A stretch of 64,000 bases of DNA from Albidovulum aestuarii (lineage in GTDB: Bacteria > Pseudomonadota > Alphaproteobacteria > Rhodobacterales > Rhodobacteraceae). Positions within the stretch are counted from its first letter, which is position 1. The number at the start of each line of letters is the position of its first letter. The notes below the pieces were generated by a model. The model was not told the origin of the DNA. It was given only the letters and a program-made list of their open reading frames with translations, and did not search any database. Location: positions 538,552-602,551 of the forward strand of contig NZ_JASBQQ010000001.1 of NCBI RefSeq assembly GCF_029961185.1, read 5' to 3'. Of this stretch, positions 1 through 9,852 are shown piece by piece. The translations under genes were made by a program, and so were the position numbers.

Positions 1-900
1 GCGGGCTGCTACACGATCATTGAGGCCTGGCTGCAGGCCAAGGTCACGAACGAGACGCGCGGCCGGGCGATGGGTATCTACCGTATCGTCGATGTCGGCG
101 GCTCGCTCGCCGCACAGCTCGTCATCGGGGTCCTGAGCCCCGCTACCTATTTTTCCTATAACCTCCTTGCCATCATCTGCTGTGCCGCCCTTCTGCCCCT
201 CACCGTCAGCCGCGCCGAACAGCCGGACACGCCCGAGGCCCCGCGGCTCAGGCCTTCAATGGCCTGGGCAAAGTCGCCGCTCGCCGCCGCCGGTGTCATC
301 GTCTCCGGCGTCTCCACCGCCGCCTTCCGCATGGTCGGCCCGATCTACGGGATCGAGGTCGGACTTTCGGCCGACATGATCGCGCTTTTCCTTGCCGCCT
401 TCGTCCTTGGCGGCGCCGTGGCGCAGTTCCCGGTCGGCTGGCTGGCCGACAAATACGACCGCCGCACGGTTCTCATGTGGCTTTCGGTCACGGCCGCCGT
501 TGCCTGCGGCACCGCCGTCGCGCTGTCGGGCCTGGGCATCGTCGCGATCTTTCTTACGGCAGGGTTCTTCGGGATAACCACGATGCCGATCTATTCGGTT
601 TCCACCGCCCATGCCCATGACTTCGCCACCGACGAGGAACGGGTGGAGCTGTCGGCCGCGCTCATGTTCCTTTACGCGCTCGGTGCAATCGCTTCGCCGC
701 TGATCGCCTCCAGCCTGATCGCATGGTTCGGCCCGGCCTCGATGTTCGTCTTCATCGCGACGATTCATCTTGGCCTTCTCGCTTTTGGCGCGCTTCGCAT
801 GCGCGCGCGCCCCGCACCCTCCGACCGCACCCGCTATGTCTACACGCCGCGCACGAGCTTCCTGATCGGGCGGCTCCTGAAGCGGAACGGCGAGGACTGA
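1..900 (+). CDS. MFS transporter, C-terminal part (5' truncated by window)
   Basis: The frame is open from base 1, so the N-terminus lies outside the window and about 299 residues are visible. The first visible residues (EAWLQAKVTNETRGRAMG) match the loop after TM4 in sugar/drug-type major facilitator proteins. A second MFS signature, GWLADKYDRRTV, begins the C-terminal six-helix half near visible residue 140. Alternating hydrophobic stretches continue to a short basic tail ending in LLKRNGED. It is an inner-membrane secondary transporter of the small YcaD-like group. The substrate cannot be told. metG follows on the same strand after 63 bases. Confidence 0.85.
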   Translation, partial: AGCYTIIEAWLQAKVTNETRGRAMGIYRIVDVGGSLAAQLVIGVLSPATYFSYNLLAIICCAALLPLTVSRAEQPDTPEAPRLRPSMAWAKSPLAAAGVIVSGVSTAAFRMVGPIYGIEVGLSADMIALFLAAFVLGGAVAQFPVGWLADKYDRRTVLMWLSVTAAVACGTAVALSGLGIVAIFLTAGFFGITTMPIYSVSTAHAHDFATDEERVELSAALMFLYALGAIASPLIASSLIAWFGPASMFVFIATIHLGLLAFGALRMRARPAPSDRTRYVYTPRTSFLIGRLLKRNGED

Positions 901-963
901 ACCCTCTGGCCCTTGCCGCCCAAAGCCGGTAAATCGGCCCGGCGACGGACGGAAAGGCGACAG

Positions 964-2682
964 ATGGCTCGGATTCTCATCACTTCGGCAATCCCTTACA
1001 TCAACGGGATCAAGCATCTCGGCAATCTCGTGGGGTCTCAGCTTCCGGCTGACCTTTATGCCCGCTACATGCGGGGACGCGGCCATGAGGTGATGTTCAT
1101 TTGTGCCACGGACGAACACGGTACCCCGGCCGAGCTTGCCGCCGCCAAGGCGGGCAAGCCGGTTGCCGAGTATTGCGCCGAGATGTGGCAGGTGCAAAGC
1201 GATCTGGCCAAGGGGTTCCGCCTGTCCTTCGACCATTTCGGCCGTTCGTCATCGGCGCGCAACCACACCCTGACCCAGCATTTCGCGAAGAAACTCGCCG
1301 AAAACGGCTTCATCGAGGAAGTGACCGAAAGCCAGGTCTTCTCCGTCGCCGACAACCGCTTCCTGCCCGACCGATATATCGAGGGCACCTGCCCGAATTG
1401 CGGGTACGACAAGGCCCGCGGCGATCAGTGCGAGAACTGCACCAAGCAGCTGGACCCCACCGATCTGATCGAACCCCGCTCGGCCATCTCAGGTTCGACC
1501 GAACTGGAGGTGCGCGAAACCAAGCATCTCTATCTCAAGCAGAAATCGCTGAAGGGTGAAATCGAGGCATGGATCGACAGCCAGCAGGACTGGCCGGTCC
1601 TGACCACGTCCATCGCCAAGAAATGGCTGCATGACGGTGACGGGTTGCAGGACCGGGGCATCACCCGCGACCTGAGTTGGGGTGTGCCGGTGCAGTTCGA
1701 GGGCGCGCCGTGGACTGGCATGGACGGCAAAGTCTTCTATGTCTGGTTCGACGCCCCCATCGAATATATCGCCGGCACCGCCGAATGGGCCGATGCGAAC
1801 GGCAAGACCGAGGCCGACTGGGAACGCTGGTGGCGCACCGACAAGGGCGCCGAGGATGTGCGTTACGTCCAGTTCATGGGCAAGGACAACGTGCCCTTCC
1901 ATACGCTCAGCTTCCCCGCGACGATCATGGGGTCGCGCGAGCCGTGGAAGAAGGTCGATTACATCAAGAGCTTCAACTACCTGAACTACGATGGTGGCCA
2001 GTTTTCCACCTCGCAGGGGCGCGGCGTCTTCATGGATCAGGCGCTCTCGATCCTGCCCGCCGATTACTGGCGCTGGTGGCTGCTCAGCCACGCACCCGAA
2101 AACTCGGACAGTGAGTTTACGTGGGAGAACTTCCAGGTTTCGGTCAACAAGGACCTCGCCGATGTGCTGGGCAACTTCGTGAGCCGCATCACCAAGTTCT
2201 GCCGCTCGAAATTCGGCGAGGCTCTGCCCGAGGGCGGCCAGACCGGCGAACGGGCGCAGGCGCTGATCGAGGAGCTTGAGGCCCGTGTCCGCGTCTATGA
2301 GGCGCATATGGAGGCGATGGAGATCCGCAAGGCCGCGACCGAGCTTCGGGCGATCTGGGTGGCGGGCAACGAATATCTGCAATCGGCGGCCCCCTGGTCG
2401 GTCTTCAAGGAAGACCCCGACCGCGCGGCGGCGATGGTGCGGCTGGGCCTGAACCTCGTGCGCCTCTACGCGATCCTGTCGGAACCCTTCATCCCCGACG
2501 CCTCGGCCACGATGCTGAAGGCGATGGGCTGCGGGGATAAAAGTTGGCCCGGACCCATCGCCGAGGCGCTGACGGCCCTCAAGCCCGGCCACGCCTTCGA
2601 AACTCCTGACGTTCTCTTCGCCAAGATTGCCGATGAGGACCGCGAGGATTGGCAGAAACGGTTCAGCGGCGTACGGGCTTAG
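964..2682 (+). CDS. metG: Methionyl-tRNA synthetase
   Basis: Charges tRNA-Met with methionine in the cytoplasm (572 aa). The class I HIGH motif appears as HLGN near residues 18-21. A four-cysteine zinc knuckle (CPNC...CENC) lies near residues 143-158. The anticodon-binding helical domain follows after about residue 395. The KMSKS loop reads QFSTS at residues 346-350, so both usual lysine positions are changed, although the surrounding sequence ([15 protein letters not shown]) is family-like. Start 964 is chosen over an in-frame site at 913 because GGAAAGG sits just upstream and [12 protein letters not shown] is the expected N-terminus. There is no C-terminal dimerisation domain. Confidence 0.95.
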   Translation: MARILITSAIPYINGIKHLGNLVGSQLPADLYARYMRGRGHEVMFICATDEHGTPAELAAAKAGKPVAEYCAEMWQVQSDLAKGFRLSFDHFGRSSSARNHTLTQHFAKKLAENGFIEEVTESQVFSVADNRFLPDRYIEGTCPNCGYDKARGDQCENCTKQLDPTDLIEPRSAISGSTELEVRETKHLYLKQKSLKGEIEAWIDSQQDWPVLTTSIAKKWLHDGDGLQDRGITRDLSWGVPVQFEGAPWTGMDGKVFYVWFDAPIEYIAGTAEWADANGKTEADWERWWRTDKGAEDVRYVQFMGKDNVPFHTLSFPATIMGSREPWKKVDYIKSFNYLNYDGGQFSTSQGRGVFMDQALSILPADYWRWWLLSHAPENSDSEFTWENFQVSVNKDLADVLGNFVSRITKFCRSKFGEALPEGGQTGERAQALIEELEARVRVYEAHMEAMEIRKAATELRAIWVAGNEYLQSAAPWSVFKEDPDRAAAMVRLGLNLVRLYAILSEPFIPDASATMLKAMGCGDKSWPGPIAEALTALKPGHAFETPDVLFAKIADEDREDWQKRFSGVRA

Positions 2683-2914
2683 AGCGGGGTTTCACTTCGC
2701 CGTCACTCTGCACCGTGCGGGCGAATGACTTAACTGCGGGACGAAGCAGCCGTTGAAGTTTCTGGAGTTGAGGTCAACTTCGCTTCTAAGGTGGCCTTGA
2801 CCAAGCCTTTCCGCCGCCGCGCTACTGCTGGTCAGGCTGGACTCTCGCTACTGTTAGAAATCTGAAACTGATGGCAAATTGGTGAGATGCGCGTCTTCTT
2901 GGTTGCCGCAATTC

Positions 2915-4039
2915 TTACTTCCCAAACCATCGTATTTCGCGGTTCTTCGCGAAGGCTTCTTTATGCTTTCGCCCTTCAAGCGAGGGTGGATTGTAAACAA
3001 CTTTCAGCTTTGGCCCGCTAAGGAAATCTGCATCGGCCCAACTGACACGACCGTCCCCGAGTTCGACCTGACATTCTCCACTGCCCGTGTTGGGCTTTGG
3101 AGCTACGCCTTTGATTCTTGAAAGAATGCCGCTGGCAACTGCGCTGGCCTGACTTTCGGCAAATGAACCGGCTTTGGGCAAACCAGTTTTGGCAATGTCG
3201 CCAATCGCATAGACATTGGGAAAAGCCGTTTGCATTGAAGCGAGGTCAACCGAAACCCAATCACCGTCGGTCAAGCCGCTGTCGCGGACCACTTGTGGTG
3301 CGGCATGCCTTGGCACCCCAAGAAACAGGTCAAACGGCAACTGCTGCCCGTCATCCAGAGTGGCAACGCCACCTTCAACGGACGTAACCATTGTTTTTAG
3401 GAAGACTTTCACACCGGCTTCATCGCAGGCGTGCATCAAATCATCTGACAGCTCTTGCGACACAGGGGTCAGGATTGAAAGAGGCGAAACCAAAGTAATC
3501 TCGCAGGCATCCCGTAGGCCACGCCGACGCAAATAACTATCTAAGAACAGAGCGCACTCGGTTGGAGCGGGCGGGCATTTGTAGGGAAAGCCACAAATGC
3601 CGATTATGGCATGGCCCTTCTTGAAATCAGGCAGCGCCGCGCAAACACGTTCGGCCCCATCGACGCTATAAAAATGTGTGCCAATCTCTGCCAGTCCTGG
3701 CGTTGCGGCCGGTATGACTTCTGCCCCGAGCGCAACCACCAGATATTCAGCTGTATAGCTGCCATTTGCGGTCGTCACCTGACGTGACTCGGGATCTATG
3801 GCTGTAATCGTATCGTGCACCAGTCGCACGCCGGGCTTGTGGAATTCCCTGTAGGGATGGCGGACATCTTCTAGGGTTTGTTTGCCGAATGCGATCTCCA
3901 GCTTGGAAAAGCCAAAAACGAAGTTCTCTCCCTTGTCGATCACAGTTACGTCAGCCGCCTCGCCCAGCGCATCAGACAGTTGCGTGGCAAGTTCCATGCC
4001 TCCGAAGCCGGCCCCCAAGATCAAAACTCGTGAAAGCAT
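2915..4039 (-). CDS. NAD(P)/FAD-dependent oxidoreductase, sulfide:quinone oxidoreductase-like
   Basis: 374-residue flavoprotein. It opens with a Rossmann FAD-binding motif (GAGFGG, residues 9-14) and has a second dinucleotide fold around residues 95-150. Cys155 in the segment YKCPPAPTE matches the first redox cysteine of SQR and flavocytochrome-c sulfide dehydrogenases. GVPRHAAPQVVRDSGL and a YAIGDI-type FAD motif are also SQR-like. I see no clear second redox cysteine near the C-terminus, so sulfide oxidation is uncertain. The start at 4039 has AGAAGGGA upstream, and an in-frame start at 4069 lacks this. The gene and its flanks are clearly more AT-rich than neighbouring genes, which suggests acquisition by transfer. 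Confidence 0.8.
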   Translation of the reverse strand: MLSRVLILGAGFGGMELATQLSDALGEAADVTVIDKGENFVFGFSKLEIAFGKQTLEDVRHPYREFHKPGVRLVHDTITAIDPESRQVTTANGSYTAEYLVVALGAEVIPAATPGLAEIGTHFYSVDGAERVCAALPDFKKGHAIIGICGFPYKCPPAPTECALFLDSYLRRRGLRDACEITLVSPLSILTPVSQELSDDLMHACDEAGVKVFLKTMVTSVEGGVATLDDGQQLPFDLFLGVPRHAAPQVVRDSGLTDGDWVSVDLASMQTAFPNVYAIGDIAKTGLPKAGSFAESQASAVASGILSRIKGVAPKPNTGSGECQVELGDGRVSWADADFLSGPKLKVVYNPPSLEGRKHKEAFAKNREIRWFGK

Positions 4040-4303
4040 GGCAGTCCCTTCTCTGTTCACCTGCAACACTTCAACAAGGCCGTCGCTCGAACAAGGTTTT
4101 TCATTACTTGGTTCTTCCGCTCATGCCGCATTTTCGCGCTGAGATCGCAACCAACAGGAACTCACAATGATAATATTGGGCTCAAAGCCGCCATTTGCTG
4201 CGACAGCGCGAGAAAACCCATCCGATGCCTCTTGCAAAATGATTGCCCCCTTCCCCTCGGCGCACATCCTGCTACGCTTCCGCTGCCAAACCGGAACCGT
4301 CAC

Positions 4304-4552
4304 ATGCTCCAAAAGACCACCTTCCCCATCGACCGCGTCCGGGTGCCCGTGAAGCGCGCCAAGACGCTCGATCCGGCCAAGGTCGCCCAACTTGCCGAGA
4401 GCATTCTGGAAGAGGGGCAGCTTACGCCGATCCGGGTCCGGGCGGATGGAGAGAACTTCGTGCTGGTCGAGGGGCTGCACCGGCTGGAGGCGCTGAAAGC
4501 CCTCGGCGAGGAGACCATCGAGGGATATCTGACACAGGCGCGGCTTCACTGA
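4304..4552 (+). CDS. Small ParB-N domain protein
   Basis: 82 residues made up almost entirely of a ParB/Srx-like fold. IDRVRVPVKRAKTLDPAKVAQLAESI is followed by the Q-L-T-P-I-R-V strand, then VEGLHRLEALKALG, equivalent to the GxxRxxA box (here G-x-H-R). It is far shorter than chromosome-partitioning ParB and has no helix-turn-helix, so a role in segregation is unlikely. Single-domain ParB-like proteins are often of unknown function. The start at 4304 gives the conserved beginning of the fold; an upstream in-frame site at 4232 adds an unrelated 24-residue leader. It stands alone between the flavoprotein and the desaturase. Confidence 0.75.
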   Translation: MLQKTTFPIDRVRVPVKRAKTLDPAKVAQLAESILEEGQLTPIRVRADGENFVLVEGLHRLEALKALGEETIEGYLTQARLH

Positions 4553-4730
4553 CCCTATCCTGAGGGTTTCAGACGTCCTGCCACTCGACACACGACCGAT
4601 CCCACGTTACACGGCGGGGGATTGCTGTAGACACGACGCCCCGCCCGACCCGGCGGAACCTGTGAAAGTTCGATGTTGCGGCGCAGGGTGGCAGCCAGAA
4701 GCTCACCTCAGATGGAACGATGCCGCACGA

Positions 4731-5756
4731 ATGAACAGCATGCCACAAGAGACGACCGTCGCTACCGACCCAAAGGACTGGGTCCGCATCCTGGCGGCCT
4801 ATCGTGACCCCGACCCGCTGCGCAGCACTTACGAGCTCCTGGTCAGCGTCATTCCCTTCCTCGGCCTCTGGGCCGTCGCCTGGTGGGCGGTGTCGATCAG
4901 CGGTTGGCTGGCCCTCACCATCGCGGTCCTGAATGCAGGTTTTCTGGTCCGCCTCTTCATGATCCAGCACGATTGTGGCCATGGCGGATATTTCCGCAGC
5001 AGAACGCTCGCAGACTGGGCCGGGCGGGCAATCGGTGTCCTGACGCTCACGCCATACGATGTCTGGCGGCGCACACATGCGATCCATCATTCCTCGGCCG
5101 GCAATCTGGACCAGCGCGGCGTTGGCGATATCCATACGATGACAGTCCGGGAATACCGGGCATTGTCGCCGCTGGGGCGGTTTGGCTACCGGCTCTACCG
5201 CAACCCGATCACCCTGTTCGTGATCGGGCCGATTTATATATTCCTCTTTCAGAATCGCCTGCCCGTGGGCCTCATGCGCGGTGGCGCACAGTACTGGGTC
5301 AGCGCAATGGGCACCAATATCGCACTCGCCGCGATCCTCACCGCGATCATCTATTTCGGCGGGCTGAAAGTCATCGCACTGGTCTTCCTGCCGACTGTAC
5401 TGGTCGCAGCCTCGGCCGGGGTCTGGCTCTTTTTCGTCCAACACCAGTTCGAGGAAACCCATTGGGAGATGGGTGACGAGTGGCAGTTGCACGACGCTGC
5501 CCTGCACGGCAGCTCGCACTATGTTCTGCCACCGGTCCTGCGCTGGTTCACCGGAAATATCGGCATCCATCACGTCCACCATCTGTACAGCCGTATCCCC
5601 TTCTACCGGCTGCCTGAGGTTCTGCGTGATCACAGCGCGTTGGCGACCGCGAACCGGCTGACCCTGCGCGAAAGCCTGTCCTGCGCGCGACTGCACCTTT
5701 GGGACGAAACGGGGCGGCGACTTCTGTCGTTCGCCGAAGCGCGCAAGCTGCCCTGA
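4731..5756 (+). CDS. Membrane fatty acid desaturase (FADS superfamily)
   Basis: About 341 residues. It is an integral-membrane di-iron enzyme that introduces a double bond into acyl chains of membrane lipids. All three histidine boxes are present: HDCGH, HAIHH and, late in the protein, HVHHLY. They are separated by paired hydrophobic segments (around 35-75 and 185-250), the standard layout. An extra HQFEETHW stretch before the third box is typical of delta-12-like members. The start is uncertain between ATGs at 4731 and 4740; the 4662 site lies further from any conserved sequence. The regiospecificity cannot be told from sequence. It appears monocistronic. Confidence 0.88.
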   Translation: MNSMPQETTVATDPKDWVRILAAYRDPDPLRSTYELLVSVIPFLGLWAVAWWAVSISGWLALTIAVLNAGFLVRLFMIQHDCGHGGYFRSRTLADWAGRAIGVLTLTPYDVWRRTHAIHHSSAGNLDQRGVGDIHTMTVREYRALSPLGRFGYRLYRNPITLFVIGPIYIFLFQNRLPVGLMRGGAQYWVSAMGTNIALAAILTAIIYFGGLKVIALVFLPTVLVAASAGVWLFFVQHQFEETHWEMGDEWQLHDAALHGSSHYVLPPVLRWFTGNIGIHHVHHLYSRIPFYRLPEVLRDHSALATANRLTLRESLSCARLHLWDETGRRLLSFAEARKLP

Positions 5757-5806
5757 TGTCATGAGGCTTCGGGGGCCGGGTCGAATACGGCCGAGCCCCG
5801 GAAACC

Positions 5807-6466
5807 TCACGTCAACCTATTGAACGGAAAGCGTCTGGCGAGGTCGTCAACCATGGCCCGGTCAGTGTCGTCCTCTGGCCCGTGGACGCCCGGGCGGAAC
5901 CGCAAACGGAAGGCGGCCAGAACCGCATCCGGCGCCACATCCGGGTAGCCGAACGTACGGGCTGAGATCCCGAAATCAGCACTGGGATCGCCCTCAGCCC
6001 GCGGCCATATGGCAAGTCCGCTTCGCGCCAGCCGCTGCCAGTCGAACCGGGGACCGGGATCGCGCTTGCGCTCGGGCGCCATATCGGAATGACCGATAAC
6101 GCCTTCGCGATGGATCGCCCAGCGCGCCATGATCACGGCAAGCAGCCGTTCCAGCGCGGCCATCTGCGGTTCGGGAAACGGCGCATCGCCGGGATTGGCA
6201 AGTTCGATCCCGATGGAGTGGGAATTCACATCCGTTATACCACCCCAAGCCCCTGCCCCGGCATGCCAGGCGCGCCGGGCTTCATCGACCAGTTGGTCGC
6301 AGGTCCCATCCTCGGCGATCAGCCAATGCGCCGACACCTCGGCCGCAGGGTCGCAAAGCCGCGCACGCGCCTCGGCGCAGGTCGGCATCGCGGTATAGTG
6401 GATCACGATCAGGCTCGGCCGCGCCCCTTCCCGCCTGTCGCCGGAATTGGGCGAGGCAAAGGCCAA
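5807..6466 (-). CDS. N-acetylmuramoyl-L-alanine amidase (AmpD/amidase_2 type)
   Basis: 219 residues. It cleaves the bond between MurNAc and the stem peptide in peptidoglycan or its recycled anhydro-muropeptides. Zinc-ligand regions are visible as VIHYTA (about residues 21-26), WHAG, and GHSDMAPERKRDPGPRFDW, the usual H / H / D-x-GP pattern of AmpD-like enzymes. No signal peptide is seen, which favours a cytoplasmic recycling role. The only start that keeps VIHYTA is TTG at 6466, three bases after the stop of the excalibur lipoprotein gene, so translation is probably coupled. A C-terminal segment (FGYPDVAPDAVLAAF) resembles a peptidoglycan-binding repeat. Confidence 0.85.
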   Translation of the reverse strand: MAFASPNSGDRREGARPSLIVIHYTAMPTCAEARARLCDPAAEVSAHWLIAEDGTCDQLVDEARRAWHAGAGAWGGITDVNSHSIGIELANPGDAPFPEPQMAALERLLAVIMARWAIHREGVIGHSDMAPERKRDPGPRFDWQRLARSGLAIWPRAEGDPSADFGISARTFGYPDVAPDAVLAAFRLRFRPGVHGPEDDTDRAMVDDLARRFPFNRLT

Positions 6467-6469
6467 AAT

Positions 6470-7231
6470 TCAGCCGCGTGCGTTCTGGAACGGCGTCGGA
6501 TCCCACCGGCAGGCGAAGCCGTCGCCATCCGGATCGAGGTTCTTCGGATCGCGCTGGGGTCCGCCGGATTTCAGAAAGGCCTCTTGCGCGGCTTCCGGAT
6601 TGTCATAGCGGCCGCAGGCGCGTTCGTGATTGGCAAGCGCGATGGAGGAGCGGCGGTAGATCGCCTCGCCCAGACGGTTCGGGGCTTTTACCGCATATTC
6701 GATGATCAGCGCCGCGTTGCCGCCGCTGCGCGTGGGCAGCGCCCCCGGTTGAATCTGCTGATACTGAGCCCGGTTCTGGGCAATCCGCTCCTTGTCGGAT
6801 TCGATCGTCTCGCGGGTCGAGACGGCGGAAAAGTCCTGCTCGTCCGAAATACCGGCGCTGTTGACCGCAGGGGCCGCGTCAGGAACGGTCGCGGGCGCAG
6901 GGGTCACCGCAGCGGTCTGGGGATAAATCGGCTGCTGCGGTGCCGCCGTGATCTGGCTCTGCGCTAGGGGGGCCGCGCCGCTGACGCCGGCTTGGGCAAG
7001 CTCGGCCGCGGTCGGCGCGCCGGTGCCGCTGGACGGGAAAGGCACGGCTGGATTGGCCACCGGCCCCTGCACGGTCTGCGTCGAAGCGTAACGCTGCGCC
7101 TGCAAAGCTGCCTGCTGGCGCTGGTATTCATCGTAGTCGCCAAAACCGACCCCGCCGCCACGAGCAGCAGGCTCGGACGGGACGCAGGCAGTGACAAGCA
7201 ACAGGGCAAGGCAGGGTAACAGGTAACGCAT
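6470..7231 (-). CDS. Lipoprotein with C-terminal excalibur calcium-binding domain
   Basis: 253 residues. A lipoprotein signal peptide (MRYLLPCLALLLVTAC) places the lipidated cysteine near residue 16. A long Ala/Pro/Gln-rich linker follows, and the C-terminus carries the excalibur motif, with an acidic D-P-D-G-D-G loop, a nearby cysteine and a C-G-R-Y partner upstream. Excalibur domains resemble EF-hand loops and occur on secreted or surface proteins. The start at 7231 is preferred over 7264 because GGAGAG lies just upstream and the signal peptide then begins at residue 1. It is transcribed with the downstream amidase, which hints at a cell-envelope role. The function is otherwise unknown. Confidence 0.82.
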   Translation of the reverse strand: MRYLLPCLALLLVTACVPSEPAARGGGVGFGDYDEYQRQQAALQAQRYASTQTVQGPVANPAVPFPSSGTGAPTAAELAQAGVSGAAPLAQSQITAAPQQPIYPQTAAVTPAPATVPDAAPAVNSAGISDEQDFSAVSTRETIESDKERIAQNRAQYQQIQPGALPTRSGGNAALIIEYAVKAPNRLGEAIYRRSSIALANHERACGRYDNPEAAQEAFLKSGGPQRDPKNLDPDGDGFACRWDPTPFQNARG

Positions 7232-7264
7232 CCGGAACTCTCCGATCCTTTTAAGCGGCGCCAC

Positions 7265-8755
7265 TTACCACCATTTCGCGGGTTTGGAAACAAATCCTGC
7301 GGCGCGCTCCAGCACATAGGCGTGATTCAGCAGATCGCCTTCTTCCCACGGACGGCCGATCAGCTGCAATCCAAGCGGCAGACCCTGACGGTCAAGGCCG
7401 GTGGGAACCGCGACACCCGGAAGGCCCGCGAGGTTGACCGTCACAGTGAAGACGTCGTTGAGATACATGGCGATCGGGTCGGAATCGGCCATCTCGCCCA
7501 ACCCGAAGGCGGCCGAGGGGGTCGCCGGTGTCAGGATCGCGTCGATGCCCTCGGCGAAGACGTTCTCGAAGTCGCGCTTGATCAGCGCGCGGACCTTGCG
7601 GGCGCGGTTGTAATAAGCGTCGTAGAAGCCGGCGGAGAGTACATAGGTGCCGATCATCACCCGGCGCTGCACCTCATGACCGAAGCCCTCGGCGCGGGTC
7701 TTTTCGTACATCTCGGTGATGCCGTCGCCTTGGCTGAGCTTCGCCCGGTGGCCATAGCGCACCCCGTCATAGCGGGCGAGGTTCGACGACGCCTCGGCGG
7801 GCGCCACGACGTAATAGGCGGGCAAGGCGTATTTCGTATGGGGCAGCGAGATATCGACAATCTCGGCGCCCGCATCCTTCATCATCGCGGTGCCGTCTGC
7901 CCAGAGCTTTTCGATCTCTTCGGGCATGCCATCCATGCGGTATTCGCGCGGGATGCCGATCTTCTTGCCCCGGATGTCGCCTGTCAGTGCCGCCTCGAAA
8001 TCCGGGACGGGCAAGTCGGCGCTGGTGGAATCCTTCGGATCATGACCGCACATCGCACCGAGCATGATCGCAGCGTCGCGCACATCCTTGGTCATCGGCC
8101 CCGCCTGATCGAGCGAGGAGGCAAAGGCGACAATGCCCCAGCGCGAGCAGCGGCCATAGGTCGGCTTGATGCCGGTGATGCCGGTAAAGGCGGCGGGCTG
8201 ACGGATGGAGCCGCCGGTATCGGTGCCGGTCGCGGCAAGGCAGAGGGCGGCGGCAACGGCTGCCGCCGAACCGCCCGAAGATCCGCCCGGCGTAAGCTGG
8301 GCAACGTCATTGCCCCGCCGCCAGGGATTGACGGCGTTGCCGTAGCACGAGGTTTCGTTCGACGAGCCCATGGCAAACTCGTCCATGTTGAGCTTGCCGA
8401 GCATCACGGCGCCCGCATCGGCCAGTTGCTGGCTGACGGTGGATTCGTATTCCGGCCTGAAGCCCTTCAGAATGTTCGACGCAGCTTGCGAGGGCACGCC
8501 TTTGGTGCAGAAGAGGTCCTTGATGCCCACGGGGATGCCGCACATCGCGGGCGCCTCCTCGTCGGCTTTCAGCCGCTCGTCGGCCGCCTTCGCCCGTTCG
8601 CGGGCGATCTCGGGCGTCTTGTGGACGAACGCATTGAGCGCCCCCGCGCCGTCGATGGCTGCCAGGCAAGCCTCGGTCAACTCAACGGACGTGACTTCAC
8701 CCTTGCGCAGAGCGTCGCGCGCAGCAGCGATGGTCAGTTTGTTCAGTTCGCTCAT
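7265..8755 (-). CDS. gatA: Glutamyl-/aspartyl-tRNA amidotransferase subunit A
   Basis: 496 residues. Amidase subunit of GatCAB, which releases ammonia from glutamine to convert Glu-tRNA-Gln and Asp-tRNA-Asn to the correct aminoacyl-tRNAs. The amidase-signature triad is present: Lys78 in GIKDLF, cis-Ser158 in GGSSGGSAA and Ser182 in DTGGSIRQP, with the usual 24-residue spacing. Length is normal for the family. Its ATG overlaps the gatC stop by four bases (ATGA), so the pair is translationally coupled. gatB is not in this window. Confidence 0.97.
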   Translation of the reverse strand: MSELNKLTIAAARDALRKGEVTSVELTEACLAAIDGAGALNAFVHKTPEIARERAKAADERLKADEEAPAMCGIPVGIKDLFCTKGVPSQAASNILKGFRPEYESTVSQQLADAGAVMLGKLNMDEFAMGSSNETSCYGNAVNPWRRGNDVAQLTPGGSSGGSAAAVAAALCLAATGTDTGGSIRQPAAFTGITGIKPTYGRCSRWGIVAFASSLDQAGPMTKDVRDAAIMLGAMCGHDPKDSTSADLPVPDFEAALTGDIRGKKIGIPREYRMDGMPEEIEKLWADGTAMMKDAGAEIVDISLPHTKYALPAYYVVAPAEASSNLARYDGVRYGHRAKLSQGDGITEMYEKTRAEGFGHEVQRRVMIGTYVLSAGFYDAYYNRARKVRALIKRDFENVFAEGIDAILTPATPSAAFGLGEMADSDPIAMYLNDVFTVTVNLAGLPGVAVPTGLDRQGLPLGLQLIGRPWEEGDLLNHAYVLERAAGFVSKPAKWW

Positions 8756-9039
8756 TCGACCACCTTCGGCACTGCAAAGAACCCTTCGCGCGCGTCCGGC
8801 GCGTTCGACAGGATCTTGTCGACCATGTTCCCGTCCGTCACCACGTCCGCCCGCCGCTTCAGCCGCATGGGCGTCACCGACGTCATCGGCTCCACGCCCT
8901 CGACATCTACCTCATTGAGCTGTTCCATGAAGGCGAGCACGGCGGACAATTCGCCTGCCAGCGCCGGAAGGTCATCTTCCTTCACGGCAATCCGCGCCAG
9001 ATGCGCGACCTTGCGCGCGGTATCGGTGTCGATGGACAT
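8752..9039 (-). CDS. gatC: Glutamyl-/aspartyl-tRNA amidotransferase subunit C
   Basis: 95 residues. A small belt subunit that stabilises GatA against GatB. The N-terminal helix ([15 protein letters not shown]) and the segment [17 protein letters not shown] are diagnostic, and the C-terminal stretch with [12 protein letters not shown] is the standard GatC ending. The start at 9039 is chosen because an in-frame extension to 9147 adds a Pro/Arg-rich leader unlike the family. The stop overlaps the gatA start. The gene is divergent from the MBL hydrolase at 9124, leaving an 84-base shared promoter region. Confidence 0.95.
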   Translation of the reverse strand: MSIDTDTARKVAHLARIAVKEDDLPALAGELSAVLAFMEQLNEVDVEGVEPMTSVTPMRLKRRADVVTDGNMVDKILSNAPDAREGFFAVPKVVE

Positions 9040-9123
9040 CGGGCTGTACTCCGTCCTTGGATCGGGGCAGGGTTTACCCGGAGGGCGACCGGCCCGCAAG
9101 GGCGGCAACACGCGGAGGATGCC

Positions 9124-9816
9124 ATGAAAATCACCTGGCTTGGCCATTCAGGCTTTCGTATCGAGATCGAGGGAGCTGTGATCCTTCTTGATCCGTGGCT
9201 GACCGGCAACCCGATGTTCCCGGATGAAAGGCGGGCCGAGGCGATTGCGGGCGCGACCCATGTGCTGATCACGCATGGCCATGGCGATCACACCGGCGAT
9301 GCGGTGGGGATCGCGAAAGATGCCGGCATTCCCGTCGCCGGCATCTACGACCTGATCTCGCATTGGGAGGCAGCCGAGGGGATATCGGGTATCGGTTTCA
9401 ACAAGGGTGGCACGGTCGATCTGGGGGGAGCGAAGGTCACGATGGTGGCGGCGAGCCATTCCTCCTCGCTATCGGGCCGTGACGGGCCGATCTATGCGGG
9501 ACATGAGGCAGGGTACATGATCGCAGGCGATGGTCACGTCATCTATGTCTCCGGCGACACTGATATCATGGCCGATATGGTCTGGATGGGCGAGTATCAC
9601 ACCCCCGATATCGGCATTCTTGCCTGCGGCGGACATTTCACCATGGACATGAAAAGGGCAGCCTGGGCGGCGAAGAAATATTTCGCCTTCAGAACCGTTA
9701 TTCCCTGTCATTACAGAACCTTCCCGCTGCTGGCTCAGACAGCGAATGAGCTGAAATCTGGCCTGCCGGGCGTGAATGTGATCGAGCCCGAAGTGCTAAG
9801 CCCGATCACGTTCTGA
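9124..9816 (+). CDS. Metallo-beta-lactamase-fold hydrolase, UPF0173 family
   Basis: 230 residues. The metal-binding motif [10 protein letters not shown] (H-x-H-x-D-H) lies near residue 55, followed by later ligands in the SGDTD and GGHFTMD segments and a late CHYRTFP histidine. The short N-terminus ([14 protein letters not shown]) and compact length match the UPF0173 metal-dependent hydrolases, relatives of YtkL and of UlaG-like lactonases. The substrate is unknown. The start is supported by GGAGG seven bases upstream. It is divergent from gatC. Confidence 0.9.
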   Translation: MKITWLGHSGFRIEIEGAVILLDPWLTGNPMFPDERRAEAIAGATHVLITHGHGDHTGDAVGIAKDAGIPVAGIYDLISHWEAAEGISGIGFNKGGTVDLGGAKVTMVAASHSSSLSGRDGPIYAGHEAGYMIAGDGHVIYVSGDTDIMADMVWMGEYHTPDIGILACGGHFTMDMKRAAWAAKKYFAFRTVIPCHYRTFPLLAQTANELKSGLPGVNVIEPEVLSPITF

Positions 9817-9852
9817 CCACGACGCGACGGCCGGGGCATCGTTGCCCCGGCA

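Noticed and set aside
256-1236. Minus-strand frame opposite the MFS gene and metG
   Set aside because: Arg/Gly/Asp-rich composition typical of an antisense frame, and it crosses a gene boundary.
7322-9127. 600-codon open frame on the plus strand opposite gatA/gatC
   Set aside because: GC-rich codon bias opens long antisense frames here. The translated sequence is unlike any family, while gatA and gatC on the other strand are complete.
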